Origin: Pseudomonas sp. ADAK13
Lineage (GTDB): Bacteria; Pseudomonadota; Gammaproteobacteria; Pseudomonadales; Pseudomonadaceae
Assembly: GCF_012935715.1 (NCBI RefSeq)
Contig: NZ_CP052860.1
Location: 1,922,001-1,986,000 of the forward strand
Length of the DNA: 64,000 nucleotides
Direction: 5' to 3'
Each line of letters begins with the position of its first letter. Position 1 is the first letter of the stretch. The notes beneath the pieces are model-generated. The model was not told where the DNA came from. It did no database searches and saw only the letters and a list, made by a program, of their open reading frames with translations. Made by a program: the position numbers and the translations under genes. Positions 27,293 to 35,816 of this stretch are shown here, one piece after another.

Positions 27293-27382
27293 TGTGGGAG
27301 CTGGCTTGCCTGCGATAGCGTACTGTCAGTCGATATTTTTGTTGGCTGGCCCACCGCTATCGCAGGCAAGCCAGCTCCCACA
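27293..27382. repeat. REPIN
   Basis: TGTGGGAGCTGGCTTGCCTG continuing CGATAGC is inversely repeated as GCTATCGCAGGCAAGCCAGC continuing TCCCACA, about 40 bases apart. It lies between the convergent thioesterase and cysQ genes. Confidence 0.88.
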
Positions 27383-27399
27383 ATTGATCGGTGTTTGGT

Positions 27400-28236
27400 T
27401 TAAGACCGGGCCAGGGTCAGCAACCGCTCACGCCACTCGGCCTTGGCTGGCAACGCCAGGAAAAACGGATTCAACAGCGACTCCCGCGCCGGATAGCTGA
27501 ACGGCTGCCCATCCAGTTCAAGCACTTCACCGCCCGCCCCTTCCAGCACGCCTTGCGCGGCCGCCGTGTCCCACTGTGAGGTGGGCGCCAGTCGCGGGTA
27601 GCAATCGGCGCTGCCTTCGGCCAACAGGCAGAACTTCAGCGAACTGCCGATATTGGCCAGTTTCAACTCGCCCAACCCGGCACTCAAGCCAGCGAGCAAG
27701 CGATCCTGTTCAGGGCTGGTATGGCGACGACTGGCAACCACGGTAAACGCTTCACCGCTCGCCGGGGTCTGGCGCACCTGGATTTGCTTCGGCGCAGCAC
27801 CTACATCGGAACGCCAGGCACCCAGCCCGGCACCACCGAAATAGCACCGACCGCTGGTAGGCATCGACACGACACCGAACACCACGCGGCCTTTTTCGAT
27901 CAGCGCGATGTTGACGGTGAACTCCTCGCTGCCGGAGATGAACTCCTTGGTGCCGTCCAGCGGGTCCACCAGCCACCAGCGCTGCCAGCCAGCGCGCACA
28001 CTTTGGTCGATATCGGCGTCTTCTTCCGACAGCACCGGAATGCTCGGGTCCAGGGCAGTAAGCCCGGCGAGGATCAGATGGTGGGCCGCCAGGTCGGCAG
28101 CGGTGACCGGTGAATCATCGGTCTTGGTGGTCACGGCCACGTCGGCACGCCAATACGGCAGGATGACCTCGCCGGCCTGACGGGCCAATTCAATCACGGG
28201 GGCAATAAACGGGTGACCCAGGAACAGTTCGCTCAT
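27400..28236 (-). CDS. cysQ: 3'(2'),5'-bisphosphate nucleotidase
   Basis: A 278-residue Li+-sensitive phosphatase of the inositol monophosphatase superfamily, degrading PAP made during sulfate assimilation. Metal-binding motifs are SEEDADI, WLVDPLDGTKEFISGSEEF and SQWDTAAAQGVLEGAGG. Its start overlaps the nudE stop by 4 bases, so nudE-cysQ is one operon, as in related Pseudomonas. Confidence 0.94.
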   Translation of the reverse strand: MSELFLGHPFIAPVIELARQAGEVILPYWRADVAVTTKTDDSPVTAADLAAHHLILAGLTALDPSIPVLSEEDADIDQSVRAGWQRWWLVDPLDGTKEFISGSEEFTVNIALIEKGRVVFGVVSMPTSGRCYFGGAGLGAWRSDVGAAPKQIQVRQTPASGEAFTVVASRRHTSPEQDRLLAGLSAGLGELKLANIGSSLKFCLLAEGSADCYPRLAPTSQWDTAAAQGVLEGAGGEVLELDGQPFSYPARESLLNPFFLALPAKAEWRERLLTLARS

Positions 28237-28799
28237 GGCTGGAACGCTCCACGCTGGGTCAACAGGTCGCGTACCAGATACAGCGCCGCCAAGGCGCGGC
28301 CCTCGCTGAACTGCTCGTTCTGCGCCAACTGCGAAAGCTCCCGCAGGTTGACCCGGTCAACGCGCATCGGCTCCGGCTCGTCGCCTTCCAGGCGCTCTTC
28401 GTACAGTTCGGTGGCCAGTACCACCTGGATTTTCTGGCTCATGTAGCCGGGGGACAGCGACAGTTCGGTGATGTGTTCCAACTGGCGGGCGCCAAAACCG
28501 GCTTCTTCCTTGAGCTCCCGGTCTGCCGCTGCCAACACGTCTTCACCCGGCTCGATCAGGCCCTTGGGCAATGACAGTTCGTACTCGTCGGTACCGCCGC
28601 AATATTCTTCGATCAACAGCGCATGGTCCGCGTCGATCATCGCCACGATCATGACCGCGCCATAACCGGCTCCCCTGCCCACCAGGCGTTCGTAGGTCCG
28701 CTCCACGCCATTGGAAAAGCGCAATTGCAACTCCTCCACGCGGAACAAACGGCTACTGGCGACTATTTCGCGGGCGAGGACGGTGGGTTTCTGGCGCAT
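28233..28799 (-). CDS. nudE: ADP compounds hydrolase NudE
   Basis: A 188-residue Nudix hydrolase acting on ADP-ribose, NADH and diadenosine polyphosphates. The Nudix box is intact: GLIEPGEDVLAAADRELKEE followed by AGFGA. The N-terminal LFRVEELQLRFSNGVERTYE is typical of NudE. It is divergent from yrfG, with 87 bases between starts, and first in the nudE-cysQ operon. Confidence 0.94.
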   Translation of the reverse strand: MRQKPTVLAREIVASSRLFRVEELQLRFSNGVERTYERLVGRGAGYGAVMIVAMIDADHALLIEEYCGGTDEYELSLPKGLIEPGEDVLAAADRELKEEAGFGARQLEHITELSLSPGYMSQKIQVVLATELYEERLEGDEPEPMRVDRVNLRELSQLAQNEQFSEGRALAALYLVRDLLTQRGAFQP

Positions 28800-28886
28800 A
28801 AGCGGCTCCTTGGCGTGATCGGGTTACTATACCGTGGCTTTTCCGATTGTCTGTGTCGGATATCTTTTCTTACATGAGTGTTCTTT

Positions 28887-29549
28887 ATGCCTCCACTGCC
28901 CTGGCACGCCATCGACACCGTCCTGCTGGACATGGACGGCACCTTGCTCGACCTGCACTTCGACAACCACTTCTGGATGGAGCACCTGCCCCAGCGCTAC
29001 GCCGAACTGCATGGCGTGAGCCGGGCCATGGCCGAAATGGAACTGCAGCCGCTGTTTGAGCGTAACGCCGGACAGTTGCAATGGTATTGCCTGGATTTCT
29101 GGAGTACCGAACTCAAGATCCCGGTACGTGAACTCAAGTTGGAAACCGCTCACCTGATCGCCTTGCGCCCGGACGCCGATACCTTCCTGGCGGCAATCAA
29201 ACAGGCCGGCAAGCGAGTGATCCTAATCACCAATGCCCATCGGGACTCGCTGTCGTTAAAGCTGGAACGCATCGAACTGGCGCCTTATTTCGAGCGGTTG
29301 ATCAGCTCCCATGACTACGGGTTCGCCAAGGAAAACCCGCAGTTCTGGGACGCCCTGCACGCCGACATCGCCTTCGACCCGGCCCGTAGCCTGTTTATCG
29401 ATGACACCTTGCCGATCCTGCGCAGTGCCCGGGATTTTGGCGTAGGGCATTTGCTGGCCGTGAAAGAACCGGACAGCCGGAAGGGGCCTAAGGACACGGC
29501 GGAGTTTGCAGCGGTTGGGGACTATCGGGAATTGATCGTAGGTTTGTAA
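28887..29549 (+). CDS. yrfG: HAD-family GMP/IMP nucleotidase YrfG
   Basis: A 220-residue haloacid-dehalogenase-like phosphatase. Motif I is VLLDMDGTLLDLHFD, motif II ILITNAHRDSL, and motif III/IV SLFIDDTLPIL with the preceding Lys in FAKENPQFW. E. coli YrfG dephosphorylates GMP and IMP. ATG 28887 is preferred over an upstream in-frame GTG at 28878. The nudE-yrfG linkage is shared with E. coli. The REPIN after its stop is interrupted by an IS110 element. Confidence 0.9.
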   Translation: MPPLPWHAIDTVLLDMDGTLLDLHFDNHFWMEHLPQRYAELHGVSRAMAEMELQPLFERNAGQLQWYCLDFWSTELKIPVRELKLETAHLIALRPDADTFLAAIKQAGKRVILITNAHRDSLSLKLERIELAPYFERLISSHDYGFAKENPQFWDALHADIAFDPARSLFIDDTLPILRSARDFGVGHLLAVKEPDSRKGPKDTAEFAAVGDYRELIVGL

Positions 29550-29650
29550 CAACGCTGAAGATCCAATGTGGGAGCGGGCTTGCTCGCGAATGCGATGTGT
29601 CAGCCACTGAATATATTGACTGATCCACCGCATTCGCGAGCAAGCCCGCT

Positions 29651-29854
29651 TGTATGCTAGGACTTGAAGGGAGGAGGAGGGACAAAGCCCGATTCTGACT
29701 GTTGGCGCAGTACAGACCGTGGGAGATTTCGCCCCTCCTCCTTTCACCCAAGCGCCGATAAAGAATGCATCTGGCTATGACCGACGATAGGAACAAGCCT
29801 GCGCCTCTGGGTGAGCCCTTCAAGTGCTCAAAACCATAGCCCGGAGGAAGTCTC
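29651..29854 (+). ncRNA. Candidate IS110 bridge RNA
   Basis: A first stem GGGAGGAGGAGGG / CCCCTCCTCCTTT (about 29669-29681 with 29732-29744) encloses AAGCCCG (29685-29691), identical to the left of the target, and GTGGGAG (29719-29725), complementary to its right side CTCCCAC. A second stem CACCCA / TGGGTG (29745-29750 with 29808-29813) encloses AGAAT (29762-29766), identical to the right end of the element before the core, and ACAAG (29793-29797), complementary to the left end CTTGT. These are the four guides of the bridge-RNA model. Confidence 0.75.
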
Positions 29855-30801
29855 ATGGCAATGCCAGTTCCTGTCTCAAAGCCGATCATTGGCGTCGATG
29901 TTGCTAAAAATGAGCTGGTGATTTACCACGCCGAGCTCGACCTGTTGGAAGTGATCCCCAACAACAAAACCGCCATTAAAAAATGGCTGAAAGCCCTGCC
30001 GGGCGCTGTGTCCGTTGCGATTGAAGCGACCAACACATATCACCTGGAGTTCGCTGACCTGGCCTATGAAGCTGGTTGCGTGATCTACATGGTGGGCGGT
30101 TATGAGCTCAGCCATTATCGTAAAGGTGTGAATATCCGGGCTAAGACCGACGCCCAGGATGCCAAGTTGCTTGCTCGCTATCTAAAAAACGAAGCCGATG
30201 AACTTCGCCCTGGACGCCGCCATCTCCCCTGTATCGCCAGCTTTTGAGTCTTTTTCGTCGCCGGGCGGCGCTGGTTCAGGCACGCGTCAGCCTGACTCAA
30301 AGTTGGGCGAATGAGCCGTTGCTGAAGGCCTCTTTTGCCGAGCAAATGAAGTCGATGCAAAAGCTAGAAAGCCTGATTGAAAAGATGATCGCTGATCGGC
30401 TGAAAGAAGCTGGACTATCGGATCAACTAAAGCGTTGCCTGAAAGTTGAAGGTATCGGCTTTTTGACTGGAGCCCGTTTGGTTACCAGCTTCCAACGCGG
30501 TGATTTTAGAAACGCGGACGCGTTTATCGCTTTCTTGGGTATGGATTTACGCGTTTCTAAGTCAGGACAGAAAGATAATCGTCGCAGCTTGAGCAAGCGT
30601 GGCGACTCAGAAGCGCGTCGTCTTTTGCACAACGCAGCAATGGCGGCCAGCCGAACGGCTGCATGGAAGGAGTTTTATCAAGCACAACGGGCGCGGGGTT
30701 ATAGCACCACTCAGGTACTGGTAATGCTGGCCCGTAAGCTTGCTCGAGTGGTATTTGCATTGCTGAAAGGACAAAGCGAATACCAACCAAAGGTTGGTTG
30801 A
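29855..30801 (+). pseudogene. IS110-family transposase with one frameshift
   Basis: The N-terminal frame (29855-30247) carries the RuvC-like DEDD domain: IIGVDVAKNELVIYH, IEATNTYH and KTDAQDAKLLARY. The C-terminal frame (30244-30801) carries the Transposase_20 part EGIGFLTGARLVTSFQRGDF and SLSKRGDSEARRLLHNAAM. Near 30208 the read GCCCTGGACGCC loses sense. One extra base gives RPWTPPSPLYRQLLSLFRRR and joins both parts into a normal protein of about 315 residues. IS110 transposases are normally one frame, so this is read as an inactivating deletion or a sequencing error in a C-run. Confidence 0.88.
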
Positions 30802-30845
30802 GGGTTGCCCCTCAACCATAGAATCTCCCACATTTGGTCCGCGTA

Positions 30846-31286
30846 TTACTCAGGAATACGCAGCGTCTGCCCTGGGTAGATTTTGTCCGGATGGGACAGC
30901 AGCGGCTTGTTGGCCTCGAAGATTTTGTTGTACTGGTTGGCGTTGCCATACACCGCCAGCGAAATCGCACTCAGGGTGTCGCCCTTTTTCACCACTACAA
31001 AGCGGGCGGCAGCGACAACTGGACCGGACACGGTGATCTGGTCATCAACACTCGCAACGCCGGCGATGTTGCCCAGCGCCAACAGGATTTTCTCTTTCTC
31101 TTCCTGGCTGGCGACTTCACCGGTCACGGTCACCTTGTCACCGTCAACGGTGGTTTGCACATTGGGGTTACCCAACCCGACCTTGGCCACGTGATCTTTC
31201 AACTGCTCGCTGGCGTTGGCATTACCCGGCGTCAACAGATCAATCAACTTCTCGCCTGCTTCCTTAACAAAACTGAAAATACTCAT
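30846..31286 (-). CDS. kbp: LysM/BON-domain K+-binding protein
   Basis: A 146-residue protein like E. coli YgaU/Kbp, a cytoplasmic potassium-binding protein needed at high K+. The BON domain (about 25-88) reads VQTTVDGDKVTVTGEVASQE. The LysM domain (about 95-144) reads FVVVKKGDTLSAISLAVYGN and ends KIYPGQTLRIPE. There is no signal peptide, matching Kbp. It is monocistronic, just beyond the right end of the IS110 element. Confidence 0.9.
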   Translation of the reverse strand: MSIFSFVKEAGEKLIDLLTPGNANASEQLKDHVAKVGLGNPNVQTTVDGDKVTVTGEVASQEEKEKILLALGNIAGVASVDDQITVSGPVVAAARFVVVKKGDTLSAISLAVYGNANQYNKIFEANKPLLSHPDKIYPGQTLRIPE

Positions 31287-31417
31287 GGTGCGCTCTCCTT
31301 GGGATTTGAATTCCAGATGCCAAAGACTAGACCAGTCCTACAGAATTGGGTTCCTGCCTGACCAAAGACCCAAACGCGCTAGAATCACCCCGCATTGGAA
31401 TAAGCCCTGGAGCGAAG

Positions 31418-32305
31418 ATGGACATCAAGCAGCTGAAATTCCTCATCGCCCTCGACGAAACCCGTCACTTCGGCCAGGCCGCTGCACGCTGCCATATCAC
31501 CCAGCCGACCCTGTCGATGCGCCTGCGCAGCCTGGAAGAAGAGCTTGATCTTCCGCTGGTCAATCGCGGCCAGCGCTTCGAAGGCTTTACCGCTCCGGGT
31601 GAACGCGTGTTGGCGTGGGCACGCACGGTGCTGGCGGCGTACGACGGGCTGCAGGCTGAAGCGGCGGCCTGTCGCGGCAACCTGGTGGGTACGTTGCGCC
31701 TGGGCGTGGTGCCGTTGTCGAGCTTCGATCCGCTGGCATTGATGCAGAAACTGCATAAAGAGCACCCGAGCCTGCGCTTCGAGTTGTCAGCCCTGAGTTC
31801 CGAGCAAATCCTCGAACAACTGGCGAGCAACCGCCTGGACCTCGGCGTGTCGTACCTCGAACGCCTGGACGCCGAGCGTTTCGACTCCCTGGCCTTAGGC
31901 GAAACCCGCATGGGCCTGCTGTACGACCAACGGTTCTTCAGCTTCGGTGACAAGCCCCTGAGCTGGGAAGCGCTGATCGAACTGCCCTTGGGCATGCTCA
32001 CCAGCGGCATGCACTTTCGCCAGTCCATCGACCACAATTTCCACAGCCGCGGCCTCAACCCGCAGCCGCTGTTGCAGACCGATGCCGTCCATCAATTGTT
32101 ACAAGCCGTGCACGGCGGCCTGTGCTGCGCGGTGATGCCGCTGGACGGCGGCCTCGATGCGCTCACCGAGCACCTGCGCCTGCAACCCATTGAAGACGCT
32201 CACACTCTGGCCCGCCTGGGGCTGATCATGCGTCGCAGCGCACCGCGTTCGGCGTTGGCAGAAGCCTGTTTTGCGCTGTATCAGAAATCGCTGCCGGCGC
32301 CTTGA
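31418..32305 (+). CDS. LysR-family transcriptional regulator
   Basis: A 295-residue regulator. The winged HTH is at the N-terminus (MDIKQLKFLIALDETRHFGQ, ARCHITQPTLSMRLRSLEEE), followed by a periplasmic-binding-like effector domain (about 90-290). The start at 31418 is fixed by the conserved MDIKQLKFL opening and GGAG just upstream. It lies 95 bases before fdhD in the same direction and may regulate fdhD and the oxidoreductase gene; the effector is unknown. Confidence 0.9.
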   Translation: MDIKQLKFLIALDETRHFGQAAARCHITQPTLSMRLRSLEEELDLPLVNRGQRFEGFTAPGERVLAWARTVLAAYDGLQAEAAACRGNLVGTLRLGVVPLSSFDPLALMQKLHKEHPSLRFELSALSSEQILEQLASNRLDLGVSYLERLDAERFDSLALGETRMGLLYDQRFFSFGDKPLSWEALIELPLGMLTSGMHFRQSIDHNFHSRGLNPQPLLQTDAVHQLLQAVHGGLCCAVMPLDGGLDALTEHLRLQPIEDAHTLARLGLIMRRSAPRSALAEACFALYQKSLPAP

Positions 32306-32400
32306 TCGACGTCATCTATCGGTAGATCAGTACTGACGATTAGACGCGACCCTTTGTCGCGCCTAGTCTTACAGCTGAATACTCCCGGTGGTAATGCCCA

Positions 32401-33240
32401 ATGAACGCCCAGCGCCCAGTTTGCGCGGCGCCCGCCCTCGAAACGCCCGCGCCCGCCGCCAGCCAGAGCTACCAGTTTTGTAATCTCGAACACACCGAAT
32501 CGGCCAGCACCGCGCTCGCCGAAGAAGTAGCGTTGGCGATTGCCTATAACGACATCAGCCAGGCGGTGATGCTGGTGACGCCGACCGACCTTGAAGATTT
32601 TATTGTCGGCTTCAGCATCGGTAGCGGCATTATCGAAGACGTTAGCGACATTTATGACCTGAAAATCAGCGGATCGGGCTCGACCCAATACGCGCAGGTG
32701 CAGATTTCCAGCCGTGCGTTCTGGAACATGAAACAGCAGCGCCGGCAATTGGCGGGCACCAGCGGCTGTGGCCTGTGCGGCGTAGAAGCGGTGGAACAGG
32801 CGCTGCCCAACCTCAAGGTGCTGCCCGGCGCGCCCCTGCCGCCCGCCGAATGGCTGGAGGGCCTGCGCCAGCGCATCAGCGCGTTCCAGCCCTTGGGCCA
32901 ATACAGCGGCGCGGTGCATGCGGCGGTGTTCATGAACAACCAGGGTGAATTGCTGCTGGGCCGCGAAGACATCGGCCGGCATAACGCCCTCGATAAGCTG
33001 ATCGGCGCGCTGATCCGCCAAAAGATTCCGACCGACGGCGGCCTGGCGATTGTCACCAGTCGCTGCAGCCTCGAACTGATCCAGAAAGTATTGCGCGCAG
33101 GCATCCAGACCCTGGTCAGCCTGTCGTCGCCCACCGGCCTGGCCCTGCAATGGGCCCGCCGGCACAACCTCAATCTCATCCACCTGCCGCAGAAAAGTGC
33201 GCCGCGGGTCTATAGCCCTGCGATGGAGAATCAAGCGTGA
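32401..33240 (+). CDS. fdhD: Formate dehydrogenase accessory sulfurtransferase FdhD
   Basis: A 279-residue protein that passes sulfur from IscS to the molybdopterin cofactor of formate dehydrogenase-type enzymes. The sulfur-carrying cysteine pair is Cys123-Gly-Leu-Cys126 in TSGCGLCGVEAVEQ. EVALAIAYNDISQAVMLVTP, DIGRHNALDKLIG and TSRCSLELIQK are family segments. Its stop overlaps the start of the molybdoenzyme gene by 4 bases, which ties it to that enzyme. Confidence 0.94.
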   Translation: MNAQRPVCAAPALETPAPAASQSYQFCNLEHTESASTALAEEVALAIAYNDISQAVMLVTPTDLEDFIVGFSIGSGIIEDVSDIYDLKISGSGSTQYAQVQISSRAFWNMKQQRRQLAGTSGCGLCGVEAVEQALPNLKVLPGAPLPPAEWLEGLRQRISAFQPLGQYSGAVHAAVFMNNQGELLLGREDIGRHNALDKLIGALIRQKIPTDGGLAIVTSRCSLELIQKVLRAGIQTLVSLSSPTGLALQWARRHNLNLIHLPQKSAPRVYSPAMENQA

Positions 33241-35585
33241 GCACTCATCATCAAGCCGACGACAAACCCACCCCGCGCTACAAGCCCTACAAAGGCCCGG
33301 CGGGTGGCTGGGGCGCACTGATCAGCGTGGCGCAAGCCTGGCTGACCAGTGACAACGCGCTGAAAAATATCCGCATGATGCTCAAGACCAACCAGAACGG
33401 CGGCTTCGACTGCCCGGGCTGCGCCTGGGGCGACTCGCCGGAAAGCGGCATGGTCAAGTTCTGCGAGAACGGCGCCAAGGCGGTCAACTGGGAAGCCACC
33501 AAGCGCCGGGTCGACGCGGCATTCTTCGCCAAGCACAGCGTCAGCGCGCTGCTGGAGCAGAGCGACTATTGGCTTGAGTATCAGGGCCGCCTGACCGAGC
33601 CAATGAGCTACGACGCCGAAACCGACCGTTACAAGCCCATCAGTTGGGAGTCGGCGTTCGACCTGATCGGCAAGCACCTCAATGCACTGCCAAACCCGGA
33701 CATGGCCGAATTCTATACCTCGGGCCGGGCCAGCAACGAGGCGGCTTATCTGTATCAACTGTTCGTGCGCTCCTACGGCACCAACAACTTCCCGGATTGC
33801 TCGAACATGTGCCACGAAGCCAGCGGCGTGGCCCTGGCGCAAAGCGTCGGCGTGGGCAAAGGCACCGTGACCTTCGATGACTTCGAACATGCGGACGCGA
33901 TTTTTGTCTGGGGCCAGAACCCGGGCACCAACCACCCACGGATGCTCGAACCGCTGCGCGAAGCGGTAAAACGTGGCGCCCAGGTGGTGTGCATCAACCC
34001 GCTGAAAGAGCGTGGGCTGGAACGCTTCCAGCACCCGCAACACCCGCTGGAAATGCTCACCAACGGCGACAAGCCGACCAACACCGCCTACTTCCGCCCG
34101 GCACTGGGTGGCGACATGGCCATTCTGCGCGGCATGGCGAAATTCCTGCTGCTGTGGGAGCGCCAGGCCCAGGCCGAAGGCAAAGAGGCCGTGTTCGACC
34201 ACGACTTCCTCAATGAACACACCGCCAACGTGCTGGATTACCTGGGCAAGATCGACGACACCTCCTGGGATGAAATCGTCGAACAGTCCGGCCTGACCCT
34301 GGTGGAGATCGAGCAAGCGGCGCGCATGTACGCCAAAGGCAAGAACGTGATCATGTGCTGGGCGATGGGCATCACCCAACATCGCCACTCGGTGCCGACC
34401 ATCCAGGAAATCGCCAACCTGATGCTGCTGCGCGGCAACATCGGCCGCCCAGGCGCCGGCCTGTGCCCGGTGCGTGGCCACAGTAACGTGCAGGGCGACC
34501 GCACCATGGGCATCAACGAGCGGCCGCCGGTGGCGTTCCTTGATTCCCTGGAACGTCGCTTCCAGTTCCAGGTACCGCGAGACAACGGCCATAACGTGGT
34601 GGAAGCAATCCACGCCATGCTCGAAGGCCGCTCCAAAGTGTTTATCGGCCTGGGCGGCAACTTCGCCCAAGCCACGCCGGACAGCCCACGCACCTTTGAA
34701 GCGCTGCGCAATTGCGACCTGACCGTGCAGATCAGCACCAAGCTCAACCGCAGCCACCTGATGCACGGCAAAGACGCATTGATCCTGCCGTGCCTGGGCC
34801 GTACCGACATCGACATTCAGGCCGAAGGCCCGCAAGCGGTGACCGTGGAAGACTCGTTCAGCATGGTCCACGCCTCCAATGGGCAACTGCAGCCGCTGTC
34901 GAAACAGATGAAATCCGAGCCTGCGATTCTCGCTGGCATTGCCGCCGCCACCCTGGGCAGCAAGCCGGTGGACTGGAACTGGCTGGTGGCCGATTACGAC
35001 CGCATTCGCGACCTGATCGCCGACACCATTCCGGGCTTCAAAGACTTCAACGAACGCCTGAAAAACCCGGGCGGTTTCTACCTGGGCAACTCCGCCGGCG
35101 CACGTCGCTGGAATACCCCGTCGGGCCGCGCCAACTTCCGCCCGAACATCCTGCCCAAGGACCTGGTGCACGAACGCACCCGCAACACCGGGCAACTGCC
35201 GGACCTGATCATGCAGTCGATGCGCTCCCACGATCAGTACAACACCACCATCTATGGCCTGGACGACCGCTACCGCGGGGTCAAGGGTCAGCGGGATGTG
35301 TTGTTCGTCAATGAAGCCGACATCATCCGCCTGGGCTTCAAGCCGGGGCAGAAGGCCGACATCGTGTCGATCTGGGATGACGGCCGTGAGCGTCGGGTGA
35401 AGGGCTTTACCTTGCTGGCCTTTGATATTCCGGCCGGGCAAGCTGCGGCGTATTACCCGGAAGTGAACCCGCTGGTGCCGCTGGAAAGCACCGGGGACGG
35501 CAGCCATACGCCAACGTCCAAATTCGTGGCGATTCGGTTGGAAGCAGCGAGTGCGACCGGCTTGATCATGGCGAAGTCGGCCTAA
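33237..35585 (+). CDS. FdhF/YdeP-type molybdopterin oxidoreductase
   Basis: A 782-residue molybdopterin-bis-MGD enzyme of the YdeP family (formate-dehydrogenase-like). The N-terminus has only a Cys59-Pro-Gly-Cys62 pair (FDCPGCAWGD), not the full four-Cys Fe-S motif of FdhF. Cofactor-binding segments are FYTSGRASNEAAYLYQLF, SNMCHEASGVALAQSVGVGK, VWGQNPGTNHPRM and VRGHSNVQGDRTMGI. The C-terminal cofactor domain has DQYNTTIYGLDDRYRG and FKPGQKADIVSIWDDG. There is no Tat signal, so it is cytoplasmic. YdeP is linked to acid resistance in E. coli; the reaction is unproven. Confidence 0.9.
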   Translation: MSTHHQADDKPTPRYKPYKGPAGGWGALISVAQAWLTSDNALKNIRMMLKTNQNGGFDCPGCAWGDSPESGMVKFCENGAKAVNWEATKRRVDAAFFAKHSVSALLEQSDYWLEYQGRLTEPMSYDAETDRYKPISWESAFDLIGKHLNALPNPDMAEFYTSGRASNEAAYLYQLFVRSYGTNNFPDCSNMCHEASGVALAQSVGVGKGTVTFDDFEHADAIFVWGQNPGTNHPRMLEPLREAVKRGAQVVCINPLKERGLERFQHPQHPLEMLTNGDKPTNTAYFRPALGGDMAILRGMAKFLLLWERQAQAEGKEAVFDHDFLNEHTANVLDYLGKIDDTSWDEIVEQSGLTLVEIEQAARMYAKGKNVIMCWAMGITQHRHSVPTIQEIANLMLLRGNIGRPGAGLCPVRGHSNVQGDRTMGINERPPVAFLDSLERRFQFQVPRDNGHNVVEAIHAMLEGRSKVFIGLGGNFAQATPDSPRTFEALRNCDLTVQISTKLNRSHLMHGKDALILPCLGRTDIDIQAEGPQAVTVEDSFSMVHASNGQLQPLSKQMKSEPAILAGIAAATLGSKPVDWNWLVADYDRIRDLIADTIPGFKDFNERLKNPGGFYLGNSAGARRWNTPSGRANFRPNILPKDLVHERTRNTGQLPDLIMQSMRSHDQYNTTIYGLDDRYRGVKGQRDVLFVNEADIIRLGFKPGQKADIVSIWDDGRERRVKGFTLLAFDIPAGQAAAYYPEVNPLVPLESTGDGSHTPTSKFVAIRLEAASATGLIMAKSA

Positions 35586-35625
35586 GCGACACCTCGCCAC
35601 AGGCAGCACCCGAGTTTTTTACGGG

Positions 35626-35660
35626 CACAAAAAAGGCCGCTTTTGCATAAAAGCGGCCGT
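35626..35660 (-). terminator. Terminator oriented to the minus strand
   Basis: GGCCGCTTTT-GCAT-AAAAGCGGCC is a perfect 10-bp hairpin. Only the minus-strand reading ends in TTTTTT; on the plus strand it is followed by GTTCC. No minus-strand gene is seen upstream, so it either works poorly for the oxidoreductase gene or ends an unannotated minus-strand RNA from about 35660-35790. Confidence 0.6.
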
Positions 35661-35816
35661 TCCGAAGTAACTAAAGACTCGCAAAAACGACTTAAGTTCC
35701 CGATAAAAAACAACAACTTATAGAATTGTATACAACCCATACCACTGGTCGGGTTTCGATTGTTTCCGCCTCGATACAACCTCAGGATCGCGCCGTCATC
35801 CTCTTGAGGTTCCTCT

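Larger units (their letters stand above)
29651..30824 (+). mobile_element. IS110-family insertion sequence in a REPIN
   Basis: About 1.17 kb, without terminal inverted repeats, flanked by the dinucleotide CT at 29649-29650 and 30825-30826. This is the core dinucleotide expected from the IS110 member IS621. The left non-coding end carries a candidate bridge RNA. The transposase frame is broken by one frameshift. Several Pseudomonas IS110 elements are known to target REP sequences, and this one has done so. Confidence 0.88.
29567..30833. repeat. REPIN split by the IS110 insertion
   Basis: The left arm TGTGGGAGCGGGCTTGCTCG, continuing CGAATGCG, and the right arm CGCATTCGCGAGCAAGCCCG continuing CT (to 29650) are intact up to the core. 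The missing end CTCCCACA is found at 30825-30832, beyond the inserted element. Removing 29651-30826 restores a normal REPIN. Confidence 0.85.

Noticed and set aside
29855..30801. Programmed frameshifting in the IS110 transposase
   Set aside because: No slippery heptamer was found at the junction, and IS110 enzymes are normally single-frame; mutation or sequencing error is simpler.
33231..35609. 792-residue minus-strand open frame opposite the molybdoenzyme gene
   Set aside because: It is a GC-rich codon shadow: the composition (Val/Gly/His/Ala-rich) is typical of antisense frames and the plus-strand gene has full family motifs.
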